Below, one piece after another: positions 41,715-50,790 of a stretch of 64,000 nucleotides of DNA. The first letter of the stretch is position 1; each line of letters starts with the position of its first letter. The stretch is taken from positions 1 to 64,000 of the IMG/VR virus record IMGVR_UViG_3300033141_002688; one strand, given 5' to 3'. The translations under genes were made by a program, and so were the position numbers. Under the pieces are notes generated by a model. It made no database searches, was not told the DNA's origin, and saw only the letters and a list, made by a program, of their open reading frames with translations. This DNA comes from a virus.

Positions 41715-44098
41715 CAAATATTTTCAATTTTCTTCAAATCGGCAAGGTTGTTTCCTACTTCTATATCAACCTTCAGTTTAACTTTATTCAGTCTATCAAA
41801 TGGTTTATTAACGTCTTCCATAATCTGTTTCATAATAGGAATCATTTCATCAATCTCTTCATCAGGAGATTCAATTACAATAGAATCATATACTTGCATA
41901 ACCAATCTGGATTTTACTTTCTTACTCTCTAATTCCTTATTAATCTGTATCAATGCTAATTGAAGGATATTCCATGCTAAGCTTTGGACTAAGAAATTAA
42001 CTGCTTCTCTATGAGTATTATAATCCTTGACCCCATGATCTTTCCATCTTCTACAAAATCCAAAATAATTCTTCAAATATCCATCATTTATAACCTTCTT
42101 GATAGTTAATTGAATATTCTTCTTGAGATCAGGAAAATTTTCATAGTAGGAATCAATGAATTCTTTTGCTTTCTTAACACTAATTCCCAGATCATAGGCC
42201 AAACTATATGGGCCTTCTTGATATATAACTCCAAACTGAACTGCCTTTCCTCTTACTCTCAATTCAGTTATTTTAGGATCTCCATTATCATAACCAGTAT
42301 AAATTTCATCATAATCTCTATTAAATGCCTGAGCAGTGATTCTACAATGAATATCCTTTGAAAAATCATTACATATCTCTATTAATCTTGGTTCATTATA
42401 CACTACACTAGAAATTCTTACTTCAAGCTGAGAATAATCTGCACATATAAACTTATTACCATCTCTTGCTATAATACACCGTTTAATATCTTTCTCTCTA
42501 GGGATATTCTGGAGATTTGGGTTTTCACTTGTTGGTCTCCCAGTTGCAGTATTATGTAAAGAATACTTAGTATGAGCAATGCCATCAATCAATTTAGGTA
42601 GAACACCAGACAGAAAATTAGCTCGCACCCCTTGAAGAGACCTATAATTTGTCATAGCCCTACAATAAGGATTTTTATATTTTCTGGCATATATCTTCAT
42701 CTCATCTTTACTGATTGATGGGTTGTTCTTCTTTGTATATTTTAAAATAGGTAGTTCATAATAATCCAATAACAAGTATTTCAACATTAAAGGAGAACGT
42801 GGATTAAATTCTCTACCAAATTTTTTCTCTGTAGCTTTCACTCCATCTAAGGATTGAACCTTCTTCCATGCTTTCTCAGCCTTCTGTTTATAGATTTTAT
42901 CAACTCGTTTAACTTCATCAATATCATACTTAACACCATGAAGAGCCATCTTGGTAAGAATATAATTTGTAGGCATCATCAAATTTTCATAAACCCAATC
43001 ATATTTCTCACTTATTATTCTTTTAAACTGCTTTTTTCTAATTGGATATAAAACTCCAACATCATTAGCACCATACTGATATAAAACTTCTTTATCAGTA
43101 ACTTTATGTGCTCCACCAGCCTGTTTTACTTCCTCCCAATACCCCAAATACTCTGGAACGTATTTGCTGACTAAATAATTTAAATTATTATCCTTCATTC
43201 CAGTAAGTATATACTCAGCAAGGCATGTATCAAATTCCCACTTTCTTGGTAATATTCCCAAATTGGAATATAAAAATTTCATATCGAAAGAAAAATCCTG
43301 TCCTATTATATTAGAGTTTTCAAATAGTTTTTTAAGCTTATCTCTAATACTCATCAATATTGTGTTTGGCAGTATGTAAATTGGCTCTTTTCCATCACTC
43401 AACTGAATAATATTTATCTTATCTTCAAATGGATCAAGACCAGTAGTCTCCAAATCAAAATAAATATTTCTACCGATTAACAGGTCAAATATTTTATCAA
43501 AATCATTAATATTATCAATTATTTTATACCTAAAATTTTTAGTTTCCTGTGGTTCTTTATCCAATAAAGATTTGATTTTCTTGAAATCTTCTTCAACTTT
43601 ACCTTTTTTCGATTGATCATATCCTATTGCCATTGGATGGTAAGTAGCAAACACTTTCCTATTTATTTTCCTACTAAATAAAAGTTTTCCTCTGTAAATC
43701 TCAATACCTTCCAAATCAGTAAGCTGGTAAAGAGCGGTTGTCCCCAAGGCTATTACCAATTTAGGATTTATTTGATCCAATTCCCTTAACGTATGTTCAA
43801 AACACAAATCCAATTCTCTTTTGGTTGGTTTGGTATTTCCTTTCTTCCAACAACGTAAGGCATTTGCTATTGCTATCTCTTGTCTACTCAATCCTGCTAT
43901 TTCTAGTAATTTATCTAGTATTTTTCCGGCTTTTCCAATAAAGTGTCTTTTGTAAATTGCTTCATTCCTGCCGGCCATTTCTCCCAGAAAATAAAACTCA
44001 GCATTTGGATTACCCGAGAATGGATGGCAATTCAAACCATATTCATTCTTATAGGCTGAACACTTAGTACATTTCTTCTTTTCTATTGTATCCTGCAC
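41711..44098 (-). CDS. Uracil-DNA glycosylase - 3'-5' exonuclease - DNA polymerase I fusion
   Basis: 795 residues from GTG 44098 (GAAGAGG upstream); GTG 44125 is an alternative. N-terminal ~180: family-4 UDG with four Fe-S cysteines (CTKC, ALRCW, LDLC), FLGEMAGRNEA and YHPMAI. Then a DnaQ-like exonuclease (YFDLETTGLDP, IGQDFSFDMKFL, YGANDVGVLYPI). Then PolA: DYSQLEVRIS (motif A), RGKAVQFGVIY (O-helix) and QVYDSIVIES (motif C). The usual H-D-E of motif C is Y-D-S here. Main replicative polymerase, with uracil scanning built in. Confidence 0.9.
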   Translation of the reverse strand: MQDTIEKKKCTKCSAYKNEYGLNCHPFSGNPNAEFYFLGEMAGRNEAIYKRHFIGKAGKILDKLLEIAGLSRQEIAIANALRCWKKGNTKPTKRELDLCFEHTLRELDQINPKLVIALGTTALYQLTDLEGIEIYRGKLLFSRKINRKVFATYHPMAIGYDQSKKGKVEEDFKKIKSLLDKEPQETKNFRYKIIDNINDFDKIFDLLIGRNIYFDLETTGLDPFEDKINIIQLSDGKEPIYILPNTILMSIRDKLKKLFENSNIIGQDFSFDMKFLYSNLGILPRKWEFDTCLAEYILTGMKDNNLNYLVSKYVPEYLGYWEEVKQAGGAHKVTDKEVLYQYGANDVGVLYPIRKKQFKRIISEKYDWVYENLMMPTNYILTKMALHGVKYDIDEVKRVDKIYKQKAEKAWKKVQSLDGVKATEKKFGREFNPRSPLMLKYLLLDYYELPILKYTKKNNPSISKDEMKIYARKYKNPYCRAMTNYRSLQGVRANFLSGVLPKLIDGIAHTKYSLHNTATGRPTSENPNLQNIPREKDIKRCIIARDGNKFICADYSQLEVRISSVVYNEPRLIEICNDFSKDIHCRITAQAFNRDYDEIYTGYDNGDPKITELRVRGKAVQFGVIYQEGPYSLAYDLGISVKKAKEFIDSYYENFPDLKKNIQLTIKKVINDGYLKNYFGFCRRWKDHGVKDYNTHREAVNFLVQSLAWNILQLALIQINKELESKKVKSRLVMQVYDSIVIESPDEEIDEMIPIMKQIMEDVNKPFDRLNKVKLKVDIEVGNNLADLKKIENIC

Positions 44099-44216
44099 AA
44101 TAAGCCTCTTCCTGACAATACTCACATGGTTTTACCAAGATTTCATTATTATCCTCATCAATTTCTATTTCTAATCTTTTCATGTGTATAGCACATAACA
44201 CTGTAACTTCAGTCAT
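44064..44216 (-). CDS. 50-residue Cys-containing protein
   Basis: ATG 44216 to TAA 44064. MTEVTVLCAIHMKRLEIEID, then KPCEYCQEEAYCAGYNRK: a C..H plus CxxC set that could bind zinc. It overlaps the polymerase start and the upstream LLR-KLE gene, as do most genes here. Confidence 0.55.
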   Translation of the reverse strand: MTEVTVLCAIHMKRLEIEIDEDNNEILVKPCEYCQEEAYCAGYNRKEEMY

Positions 44217-44490
44217 ATAATTCTCTCAACGATTTATTAAAATATTTCATTTCAAGAAATAAATCAAACTCAACATCAGATTTATACATCCACTTCCTAC
44301 CATATAAATTTCTCTTACTCTCTATCTTATTTCTCAATATAAATCCTTCTATAATTCGCAATTCCTTATCTGATAAATTTTCTAATATATAATATTCAAA
44401 ATCATATATAAGAGATATAAAGTAAATTTCATCTCTCAAATAATGAATCCATATAGCTTCACTCTTTTCCAAAATCTTACTTAATTCCAT
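44209..44490 (-). CDS. LLR-KLE family protein (type A), tandem copy 1
   Basis: 93 residues: SEAIWIHYLRDEIYFISLIY, YYILENLSDKELRIIEG, then FILRNKIESK. Type A plan: a W/D-strand, D-x-I-Y strand, YYI strand, L-S-x-x-E helix, then the motif. First of five overlapping paralogs read in series. Confidence 0.62.
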   Translation of the reverse strand: MELSKILEKSEAIWIHYLRDEIYFISLIYDFEYYILENLSDKELRIIEGFILRNKIESKRNLYGRKWMYKSDVEFDLFLEMKYFNKSLRELYD

Positions 44491-44798
44491 TTTATCTCTA
44501 TAATAGAAAGAGATTGACTTACTTTTTCCAAAAGATTATCTAAATAATTTTTATTTTTCTGATACCAATACCAGTGACTAATTTTAAACCTACCTTTTCC
44601 TTCTATTTTCATTCGCAATAACCATCCTTTAATAATTTTTATTTCTTCTTCAGATAGATTCCTAAACATATATAAAGAGTGGTAATTTGTCTTTCCATTT
44701 CTTACTCTTATAGTAACACTATAAATCTCATTATCTAAAAAGTCAATATATAATGCTGAGGAATTTTCCTTTAAAAATTTAATTAATTCTTTTCTCAT
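44481..44798 (-). CDS. LLR-KLE family protein (type A), tandem copy 2
   Basis: 105 residues: ALYIDFLDNEIYSVTIRVRN, then NLSEEEIKIIKGWLLRMKIE with GKG. Overlaps copy 1 by 10 nt and copy 3 by 20 nt. Same domain plan, low identity outside the motif, so the duplication is old or fast-evolving. Confidence 0.62.
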   Translation of the reverse strand: MRKELIKFLKENSSALYIDFLDNEIYSVTIRVRNGKTNYHSLYMFRNLSEEEIKIIKGWLLRMKIEGKGRFKISHWYWYQKNKNYLDNLLEKVSQSLSIIEIKWN

Positions 44799-45066
44799 AG
44801 CCTTCCGACCTAAAAGTATCAGAACTTCTCCCTCTCTTTTTAATAATACAAATCACTCTTTGGTTATTTTCAAGTCTATCCCTTAGAAGAAAACCATTAA
44901 TAAATGCTAATTCTTTTTTCGAAAATTTACCATTTAATTTGTATTTTTGCAAAAAGCTATCTTCAACTGTAAAGAATCTAACATATTCTAATCTACCTTT
45001 TGTATTAATTGATAAATGTACTCTAATTGCATCATCCAACTTTTTCAACTTATCTATTCTTTTCAT
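44779..45066 (-). CDS. LLR-KLE family protein (type A), tandem copy 3
   Basis: 95 residues: KRIDKLKKLDDAIRVHL start, then FSKKELAFINGFLLRDRLEN and a basic tail (KKRGRSSDTFRS). The basic tail differs from its neighbours. Confidence 0.6.
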   Translation of the reverse strand: MKRIDKLKKLDDAIRVHLSINTKGRLEYVRFFTVEDSFLQKYKLNGKFSKKELAFINGFLLRDRLENNQRVICIIKKRGRSSDTFRSEGYEKRIN

Positions 45067-45068
45067 AC

Positions 45069-45389
45069 TTAAGTCCGCTTAATAATCTGATCAAATTGTT
45101 CATCAAATTTAACCAAATTGAAATTTCTCAAATCTCTCTTCAATTTCTCTTCAGAACTCCATTCTACTTCTTCAATCTCAACTCCAGTATTCTCAAGTTT
45201 CTGTCTCAATAACCACCCTCTGATATATTTTCTTTCTCTTAACGTAAAATCATCAATGATATAATAATCTCTATTTGTACAGAATACCACAGTATATAAC
45301 TTAGATTCCACATAGTCAAACCATAAAATATGATATGTAGGGTCTATTTCTACCATTCTTAATAAATATTTCAAGCTTTCTCTAATCAT
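45069..45389 (-). CDS. LLR-KLE family protein (type A), tandem copy 4
   Basis: 106 residues: YHILWFDYVESKLYTVVFC, YYIIDDFTLRERKYIRG, then WLLRQKLENTG, and an acidic/aromatic tail. The strand-helix-motif order is preserved. Confidence 0.62.
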   Translation of the reverse strand: MIRESLKYLLRMVEIDPTYHILWFDYVESKLYTVVFCTNRDYYIIDDFTLRERKYIRGWLLRQKLENTGVEIEEVEWSSEEKLKRDLRNFNLVKFDEQFDQIIKRT

Positions 45390-45709
45390 TTTAAGACCAA
45401 CTCCACAAGGTCTGAAGATGATATATCTTTTTGTAGACCTTTAAAGAAATCAGATTTCGTTTCCCAACCGAATTCGTAAATATAAAACGAATTATTTTCA
45501 AGTTTATTTCTCAACACAAACCCATTTACACAATTTAACACTTTATTAGAAACCTTAATAAAATAATACATTTTTGGCCAAACATCATCACCACAACCAT
45601 AAAAACCAATAGCATATAATTTATCATTCACATTATCAAAATAAATCTCACTATTTCTTGCTTTCTCCAACAATCCGATAAATTCTTTTTTAGATATCTG
45701 TTTCCTCAT
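45386..45709 (-). CDS. LLR-KLE family protein (type A), tandem copy 5
   Basis: 107 residues: SEIYFDNVNDKLYAIGFYG, YYFIKVSNKVLNCVNG, then FVLRNKLENN. Starts 3 nt after the stop of the large endonuclease gene, so the tandem block begins at that insertion. Confidence 0.6.
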   Translation of the reverse strand: MRKQISKKEFIGLLEKARNSEIYFDNVNDKLYAIGFYGCGDDVWPKMYYFIKVSNKVLNCVNGFVLRNKLENNSFYIYEFGWETKSDFFKGLQKDISSSDLVELVLK

Positions 45710-45712
45710 ATC

Positions 45713-47332
45713 CTAAATTGTCAATTCAAATTTCATATTTCCACAATCAAATATTCTATAATAACCATTCTCATTCATATTCTCAACTTCTGTTTTATTC
45801 GGATTGAATGTTTTTAATTTTTTATTCAATACACTCTTTCTAAAATTGAATCTATGAATCAAATTATAAGGATTTTTTAATGAGAAATACCAATAATTAG
45901 GATCAGTATAATGTACAAAATTAAAACCTAATCTCTTATAAAGATTACCATCACTCCAGCGTCTATCTGCATAAGAGATTATTTTAATAGGATTGTAATT
46001 ACTAATGAAATATTTCAATAGCTTAGATGCTACTCCAACTACCCTAAAATTATAATTAGAACAGAATCGGTCAAGTTCATAAGTGTTAATTTCACTTTTG
46101 GAACCCTTAGCAATATTAAGTTTTCTAAAAGTCATAACTGATACTAACTCATCATTATGAAAAGCACCTAGTTTCACTGTTGAACCGTTGTATCCTTGAA
46201 GATGAAACTTATCAATAAAATTTCTGGCTGATTTAGCGTCTATCTTTCTTACTGTACAATTTCTAGCAAAGATTACTTCAGCTTCACTAATATTTAGAAT
46301 ATCTTTTAACCTTCTTTTTACTATTTCTTTTTTCAACATCCATTCATTTTCAAATATAGTGATGAGTCTATAATTATTAGAATTACATCTTTCCAATTTG
46401 TCCAATTGACATTTCTTATTCTTTCTAACTTCATTAGAGTGCCAATACAAACCACAAAACTCAATAGCCGTCTTTTTGCTTGGGATCACTATATCTAGTT
46501 CAAGTGGTTTGATTAAAGTTCTGTCATTGTTTACTATGTCTGAGAAATTAGGTTTTAGGAAATTAAATAGTTCGTGTTCCATCTGTGAAGTATTTGAATT
46601 ACACTGAGGGCATCTTCTGCCTTGTTGCCACTCGTTCCACCGAATATCGTGTTGATGACCATTAGGACAGACATATTTTAATTTCTCCTTACTATTGCTA
46701 TATTCCTTAGTTAATAATTTGTAACCTTCCTTTTCAAATGATTTTCCTATTTCTTCTATAGTTTTTCTCATATTTCCTGCACAATAAGGACACCTGACTC
46801 CTCGTTGCCAGGCACTCCATTTTATTAAATGTTTGTGTCCCTGAGGACAGATATACTCTAATTTTTGCCTACTATTTTTGTATTCTTGAGTCAGTAGAGT
46901 ATATCCTTCCTTTTCAAACGCTTGTTTTACAGAATCCAATCCTAATCTAGTTTCATTCATTTTACAATATTTACACCTACTTCCTTGTTTCCACCTTTTC
47001 CAAGTAATATAATATCTATGACCATTTGAACATATAAATTCAAGTTTTTGATATTGATTTTCATATTTCCTAGTTAGAAGTTTATACCCTTCTTTTTCAA
47101 ATTCCTTTCTTATAAAATCAATTGTTAATTTCTTCTTATCTGATCTTTCTATCACCCCACAAATGTTACATCTATGACCTTGTTGCCACTCATTCCATCG
47201 TATTAAACCTATATGATTATTAGGACAAATATATTTCAACTTTTGTTTATTATTTTCATATTCTTCGGTTAGAAGAACATAACCTTCATTATTAAATTGA
47301 GATTTTATAAATTCCAGATCAAGTCTCTTCAT
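45713..47332 (-). CDS. Homing endonuclease with four zinc-ribbon repeats, Vsr/EDxHD-like nuclease and GNAT-like domain
   Basis: 539 residues from ATG 47332; this start overlaps the helicase stop by 14 nt. Residues ~1-245: four repeats of the same ~60-residue C-P-x-G-H / C-x-x-C unit as the 9245 gene. Residues ~255-345: LELDIVIPSKKTAIEFCG, LYWHSNEVRKNKKC, RLITIFENEW, the Vsr-related EDxHD homing nuclease pattern. Residues ~385-500: YELDRFCSNYNFRVVGVASK and SYADRRWSDGNLYKRLGF, a GNAT/Mom-like fold. It lies immediately behind the helicase gene. Confidence 0.8.
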   Translation of the reverse strand: MKRLDLEFIKSQFNNEGYVLLTEEYENNKQKLKYICPNNHIGLIRWNEWQQGHRCNICGVIERSDKKKLTIDFIRKEFEKEGYKLLTRKYENQYQKLEFICSNGHRYYITWKRWKQGSRCKYCKMNETRLGLDSVKQAFEKEGYTLLTQEYKNSRQKLEYICPQGHKHLIKWSAWQRGVRCPYCAGNMRKTIEEIGKSFEKEGYKLLTKEYSNSKEKLKYVCPNGHQHDIRWNEWQQGRRCPQCNSNTSQMEHELFNFLKPNFSDIVNNDRTLIKPLELDIVIPSKKTAIEFCGLYWHSNEVRKNKKCQLDKLERCNSNNYRLITIFENEWMLKKEIVKRRLKDILNISEAEVIFARNCTVRKIDAKSARNFIDKFHLQGYNGSTVKLGAFHNDELVSVMTFRKLNIAKGSKSEINTYELDRFCSNYNFRVVGVASKLLKYFISNYNPIKIISYADRRWSDGNLYKRLGFNFVHYTDPNYWYFSLKNPYNLIHRFNFRKSVLNKKLKTFNPNKTEVENMNENGYYRIFDCGNMKFELTI

Positions 47333-48998
47333 AAAACCTACTTCTAGCTCCATCAAATGTCAAGATTGATTTTCCTCCCTGTGAAAATCTACTTTTTGGA
47401 ATTACAATAGAAGTTTCTGGAGAAAATACTTCATTAGATAAATTAGATTTAGTTTTGGCTCTATACATCAGGATAATATCATCAGCATCAGCAGGTATTG
47501 CTGCACTTCCTTTCAAGTCATCCATTATTAACTCTCTACCCCCTGTTTTACGAGGTTGAGATACTAATAAAAATGGAATATCTAAATCCATAGTTATATC
47601 TTTGAACATACCACTAGCCTTTGCCATATCAGATTCTTCACCGGTTCTAATCATTCTTTGAAGATTATCAAATATACCAAATTCAACTCCATATCTATTC
47701 CTAACTTCTTTCATTGTTTCGTAGAATACTGAAGGTTTTATTCTAGGAGAATAACCAAAATAAAGTGGTAAGTCTTTTAATTCTTGTTGATAAATCAGAG
47801 CATCTGAATAATCAACTTCTTCAAGTGTAAAACCATAATGGAGTTGTATGATCTTTGTTACTAAACTGATCTCTGACATCTCCAGACAGAATACAAGTGA
47901 TGGTAATTTATATTCCTTGGCAAAATGGTATGCTATTTGAATTGACATACTTGTTTTTCCTACACCAGGACTGCCACCGAGTACAGTTAACCTACTCCTA
48001 GCAAACCCCCCATTGAGAAGTCTATTAATATTTTTCCAAGGCAAAGCAAACTTCTCCTGTATATCCTCATCTTGAGATTTTTCATACATTTGAAGGAAGA
48101 CTTCTTTGATAGATGAAACACCAACTACTTCAAATCTTTTTGCCTCTTTTATTAGTTTTTCAAAATCTTCCTTTGTATATGACATGAAAAATTTATTAAC
48201 ATCATATCCCTTTGGTAAAAGAACATTCCAGCATTTTCCTCTTCCAAGTCGTGTAGCCCACACTTTCTCTGCTGCTTTCTGACCTGGGAGATCTGGATCG
48301 AAAATCAAATAGAGTTTTTCTTTTAACCTTAATCTCTCCTGCCATTCTGGTAGTAAAGTACCAGCACCACCGGTAATTCCCACCACGTTTTCATAGCCAT
48401 TCTGTATTAATGTTATAGTATCAATTTCCCCTTCCTGAATAAACAGTTCATTATATTTTTCTATAACATCTCCATTAAATAATATACTCTTACCACCTTT
48501 TTCTCTTTTATATTTATCCATTTCGGGATTCTCAGGTGGAATCTGGCGATATTTGATGTTTTTTGGTATTCCATCTTCATAAATCGGAATAGATATCCAA
48601 TCATGGTTATCAAAATGAATAAAACCAAGTTTAAATCTTTTTATCATTTCATCTGATATATTCCTTGAATAAATATATTTCATACCTTTGCTTGACTTTA
48701 AAAGATTTTTATGATATCTCTCAACTTGTATTGAATAATCTGGATCATCTGTTTTTTGTTTTACTAATCTTGAGATTGGGACTATATCTCCCCAAAGTTC
48801 CTTTAACTTTGAAAAATGCCCACGTGCATATACATTCTCAGGCTCTTTAGCTTCACATCTAAAACAATGGTATACTAAACTCTCAGTATTAATATAAAGC
48901 TTCTCTTTTCCACAATTTGGGCATTTAATTATTACTTCCTTACCACTTATTTTGTATTCTATATTTTTTTTATCAAGATAAGATATTACTTCTTCCAT
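47319..48998 (-). CDS. Primase-helicase (T7 gp4/Twinkle type)
   Basis: 559 residues. N-terminal zinc finger CPNC...CFRC; TOPRIM primase block FIQEGEIDTITLIQNGYEN, VGITGGAGTLLPEW and YLIFDPDLPGQKAAEK; then a DnaB-type helicase with Walker A GGSPGVGKTSMS (~345), FGIFDNLQRM (Walker B, ~445) and SAAIPADADDIILMYR. It primes and unwinds DNA at the fork with the polymerase at 41711. The natural end (FDGARSRFYEET) is intact, so the endonuclease gene sits behind it without cutting it. Confidence 0.9.
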   Translation of the reverse strand: MEEVISYLDKKNIEYKISGKEVIIKCPNCGKEKLYINTESLVYHCFRCEAKEPENVYARGHFSKLKELWGDIVPISRLVKQKTDDPDYSIQVERYHKNLLKSSKGMKYIYSRNISDEMIKRFKLGFIHFDNHDWISIPIYEDGIPKNIKYRQIPPENPEMDKYKREKGGKSILFNGDVIEKYNELFIQEGEIDTITLIQNGYENVVGITGGAGTLLPEWQERLRLKEKLYLIFDPDLPGQKAAEKVWATRLGRGKCWNVLLPKGYDVNKFFMSYTKEDFEKLIKEAKRFEVVGVSSIKEVFLQMYEKSQDEDIQEKFALPWKNINRLLNGGFARSRLTVLGGSPGVGKTSMSIQIAYHFAKEYKLPSLVFCLEMSEISLVTKIIQLHYGFTLEEVDYSDALIYQQELKDLPLYFGYSPRIKPSVFYETMKEVRNRYGVEFGIFDNLQRMIRTGEESDMAKASGMFKDITMDLDIPFLLVSQPRKTGGRELIMDDLKGSAAIPADADDIILMYRAKTKSNLSNEVFSPETSIVIPKSRFSQGGKSILTFDGARSRFYEET

Positions 48999-49345
48999 TC
49001 AAGTTTTCTCCTTAATTCTACACCTAATTCTTTTCTTTTTATTATATGATGTGCTAAAAGTAGAATCACCTTCTGCATTAACATTTTATAACCTTCAGAA
49101 GAGAAATCATGGAGACTGGAAAATACAAAATTGTCATCTTTTGAAAAAAGAGTACTTTCGGAAAAATCAAACTGTAAATATAAATATGGAAGATCAACAT
49201 ATAATATGTCCCATTTAATATTGTAAGACCTACATAATTCTTTAAATATCATGTCTAAATCATCTTCAGGCAGACTATCAAATGGAGATAGAATATCATC
49301 TTTCAATCTATATAAATCATCTAATTTATCAAGGTTGTATTTCAT
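48986..49345 (-). CDS. Unknown protein with C-terminal LR-KLE tail
   Basis: 119 residues, acidic body (DDLDMIFKELCRSYNIKWD) and end IIKRKELGVELRRKLEWKK. The tail overlaps the helicase start by 13 nt. Confidence 0.58.
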   Translation of the reverse strand: MKYNLDKLDDLYRLKDDILSPFDSLPEDDLDMIFKELCRSYNIKWDILYVDLPYLYLQFDFSESTLFSKDDNFVFSSLHDFSSEGYKMLMQKVILLLAHHIIKRKELGVELRRKLEWKK

Positions 49346-49592
49346 ATAAACCCAAGTTTTTTATTAGTTCTTTTCTAGTTAAATTTGGTAAATAAGATTT
49401 ATAATATATGAATAGGAAATCAATCTCCAAAGAATATAATAATGGTGGTGTCTTTTTCAATAAAACATTTTCTATTTCTACAGGAGAAAAAAAGAAATGG
49501 CGTTTTGAGAAGATATTCTCTAACCGCATCCTTAATAAAACTGCATCCCTATATCTTGTTAAGTCATTTAAAGTATAATTATATTTCTTCAT
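49329..49592 (-). CDS. LLR-KLE family protein (type B)
   Basis: 87 residues: YTLNDLTRYRDAVLLRMRLE at the front, YYKSYLPNLTRKELIKNLGL at the end. Lacks the basic tail of the 41054 paralog. Overlaps both neighbours. Confidence 0.63.
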   Translation of the reverse strand: MKKYNYTLNDLTRYRDAVLLRMRLENIFSKRHFFFSPVEIENVLLKKTPPLLYSLEIDFLFIYYKSYLPNLTRKELIKNLGLYEIQP

Positions 49593-50790
49593 TTAAGATT
49601 TTCAGCCATTTATTTTTGTTTTCTTGCCAGTATTGAAATAATTTATCAGCTTCTCTATAATATTCACTTTTTTGCTGTCTGAAAAGTAATGCTACTATAC
49701 TATACTCAATTTTATCAATCTGGAACTTATCCTTTACTTTTTTATTTCCATAAACATAATATTTAAGCACATCTCTAATATCCTGATCTGAATACTCTAT
49801 TTCAGACATATCATAGTCATAATATCTATAGTTATCTTTGTCATACGGATGGTTAGGGTTATATTTTCCTTCTGTTAATATTGGATGGAAATGTTGCTTA
49901 ATATAGTTGATTATTTTATCTGTAGCTTTAAATTTATTTAAGTCTTTATTTGGCAGAAACAATTTGAATCCTCCACCATTCTGTAAACCTTTCTCAATAA
50001 AATGAATTAAATTTTTGTATTTGTATTTGTAATAATAATTGTCATCTAATAGAATTTTTTTATAGTTTTTAATAGATGAAATAATATCATCTGAAGAGTA
50101 TTCTTTAAGAGCTTTAATTAAGATATTAGGAGGCTGATGATGGCCATGGATTCCTGTTGTGTTCTGAAAAGATTCATTCCAAACTTGGAGTATATTTTCT
50201 ATTTCTGGAGTAGTATTAATATCTACTGACTCTGTTATGAAACGGTCATCAAAAAAAGTCGAATTTTCGACATCGCCAGATGTCGAATTTTCTTTTATAT
50301 TTTCTTTTATACTTTTCTTTAAAGTTTCTTTTAGGCTCTGGAAATCCTTACCAATATTGGCTCTCCGCCGATTTCTGTTATCATTTTGATAACTTTTGTT
50401 ATCATTTTGATAACTAGAGTTATCATTTTGATAACTAGAGTTATCATTTTGATAACTTGTATCATTTTGATAACTGTCACATTGTGGTATCCATTCCTTG
50501 TAATGTTCATTAAATTGGTAAACATTTTTTTCTCTTAATTTTAACTTTTTCTCTTTTACCATTTTGTTTATTATTCTACTGCAATTACCTTTTTTCATAT
50601 CAATATCAAGAGCTATTTTTGAAATTGGAATTGGTTGTGTCCAATCTTGTCGCCTATTTTTCCAATCAAATCCCCAAGACCACCTAATAATATATAGTGC
50701 AATTTGCATCTCATTTTTAGTAAGTAAACCTTTTGCAAAGATATTAATAAGAACATCATTTTTTATTGGAGTTGAATTTTTAGGTATCAT
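49579..50790 (-). CDS. Replication initiator, O-like, containing the iteron array
   Basis: 403 residues. The first ~95 residues match the lambda O-type winged-helix N-terminus (NDVLINIFAKGLLTKNEMQI, then IIRWSWGFDWK and a recognition helix region NCSRIINKMVK). Residues ~108-140 are five SYQNDN-type repeats, encoded by direct DNA repeats that I read as origin iterons. The C-terminal half (IENILQVWNE) is helicase-loader-like in position but diverged. As in lambda, the protein would bind sites inside its own gene and load the helicase encoded next door. Confidence 0.78.
   Translation of the reverse strand: MIPKNSTPIKNDVLINIFAKGLLTKNEMQIALYIIRWSWGFDWKNRRQDWTQPIPISKIALDIDMKKGNCSRIINKMVKEKKLKLREKNVYQFNEHYKEWIPQCDSYQNDTSYQNDNSSYQNDNSSYQNDNKSYQNDNRNRRRANIGKDFQSLKETLKKSIKENIKENSTSGDVENSTFFDDRFITESVDINTTPEIENILQVWNESFQNTTGIHGHHQPPNILIKALKEYSSDDIISSIKNYKKILLDDNYYYKYKYKNLIHFIEKGLQNGGGFKLFLPNKDLNKFKATDKIINYIKQHFHPILTEGKYNPNHPYDKDNYRYYDYDMSEIEYSDQDIRDVLKYYVYGNKKVKDKFQIDKIEYSIVALLFRQQKSEYYREADKLFQYWQENKNKWLKILNEEI
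50267..50474. other. Probable replication origin: iterons, AT-rich tract, palindrome
   Basis: Four perfect copies of the palindromic 17-mer GTTATCATTTTGATAAC start at 50377, 50398, 50419 and 50440 (21-bp spacing, two turns), with a fifth 16-nt copy at 50459-50474. Beside them is a T-rich, easily melted tract (50287-50335) and then palindrome TCGACATC-GCCA-GATGTCGA (50267-50286). The layout copies lambda ori, which lies inside gene O. Not a CRISPR: units are 21 bp with no spacers. Confidence 0.65.

Noticed and set aside
50377-50474. Regular repeats resembling a CRISPR array
   Set aside because: Units are 17-21 bp, back to back with no unique spacers, in frame within a coding gene; they fit origin iterons.
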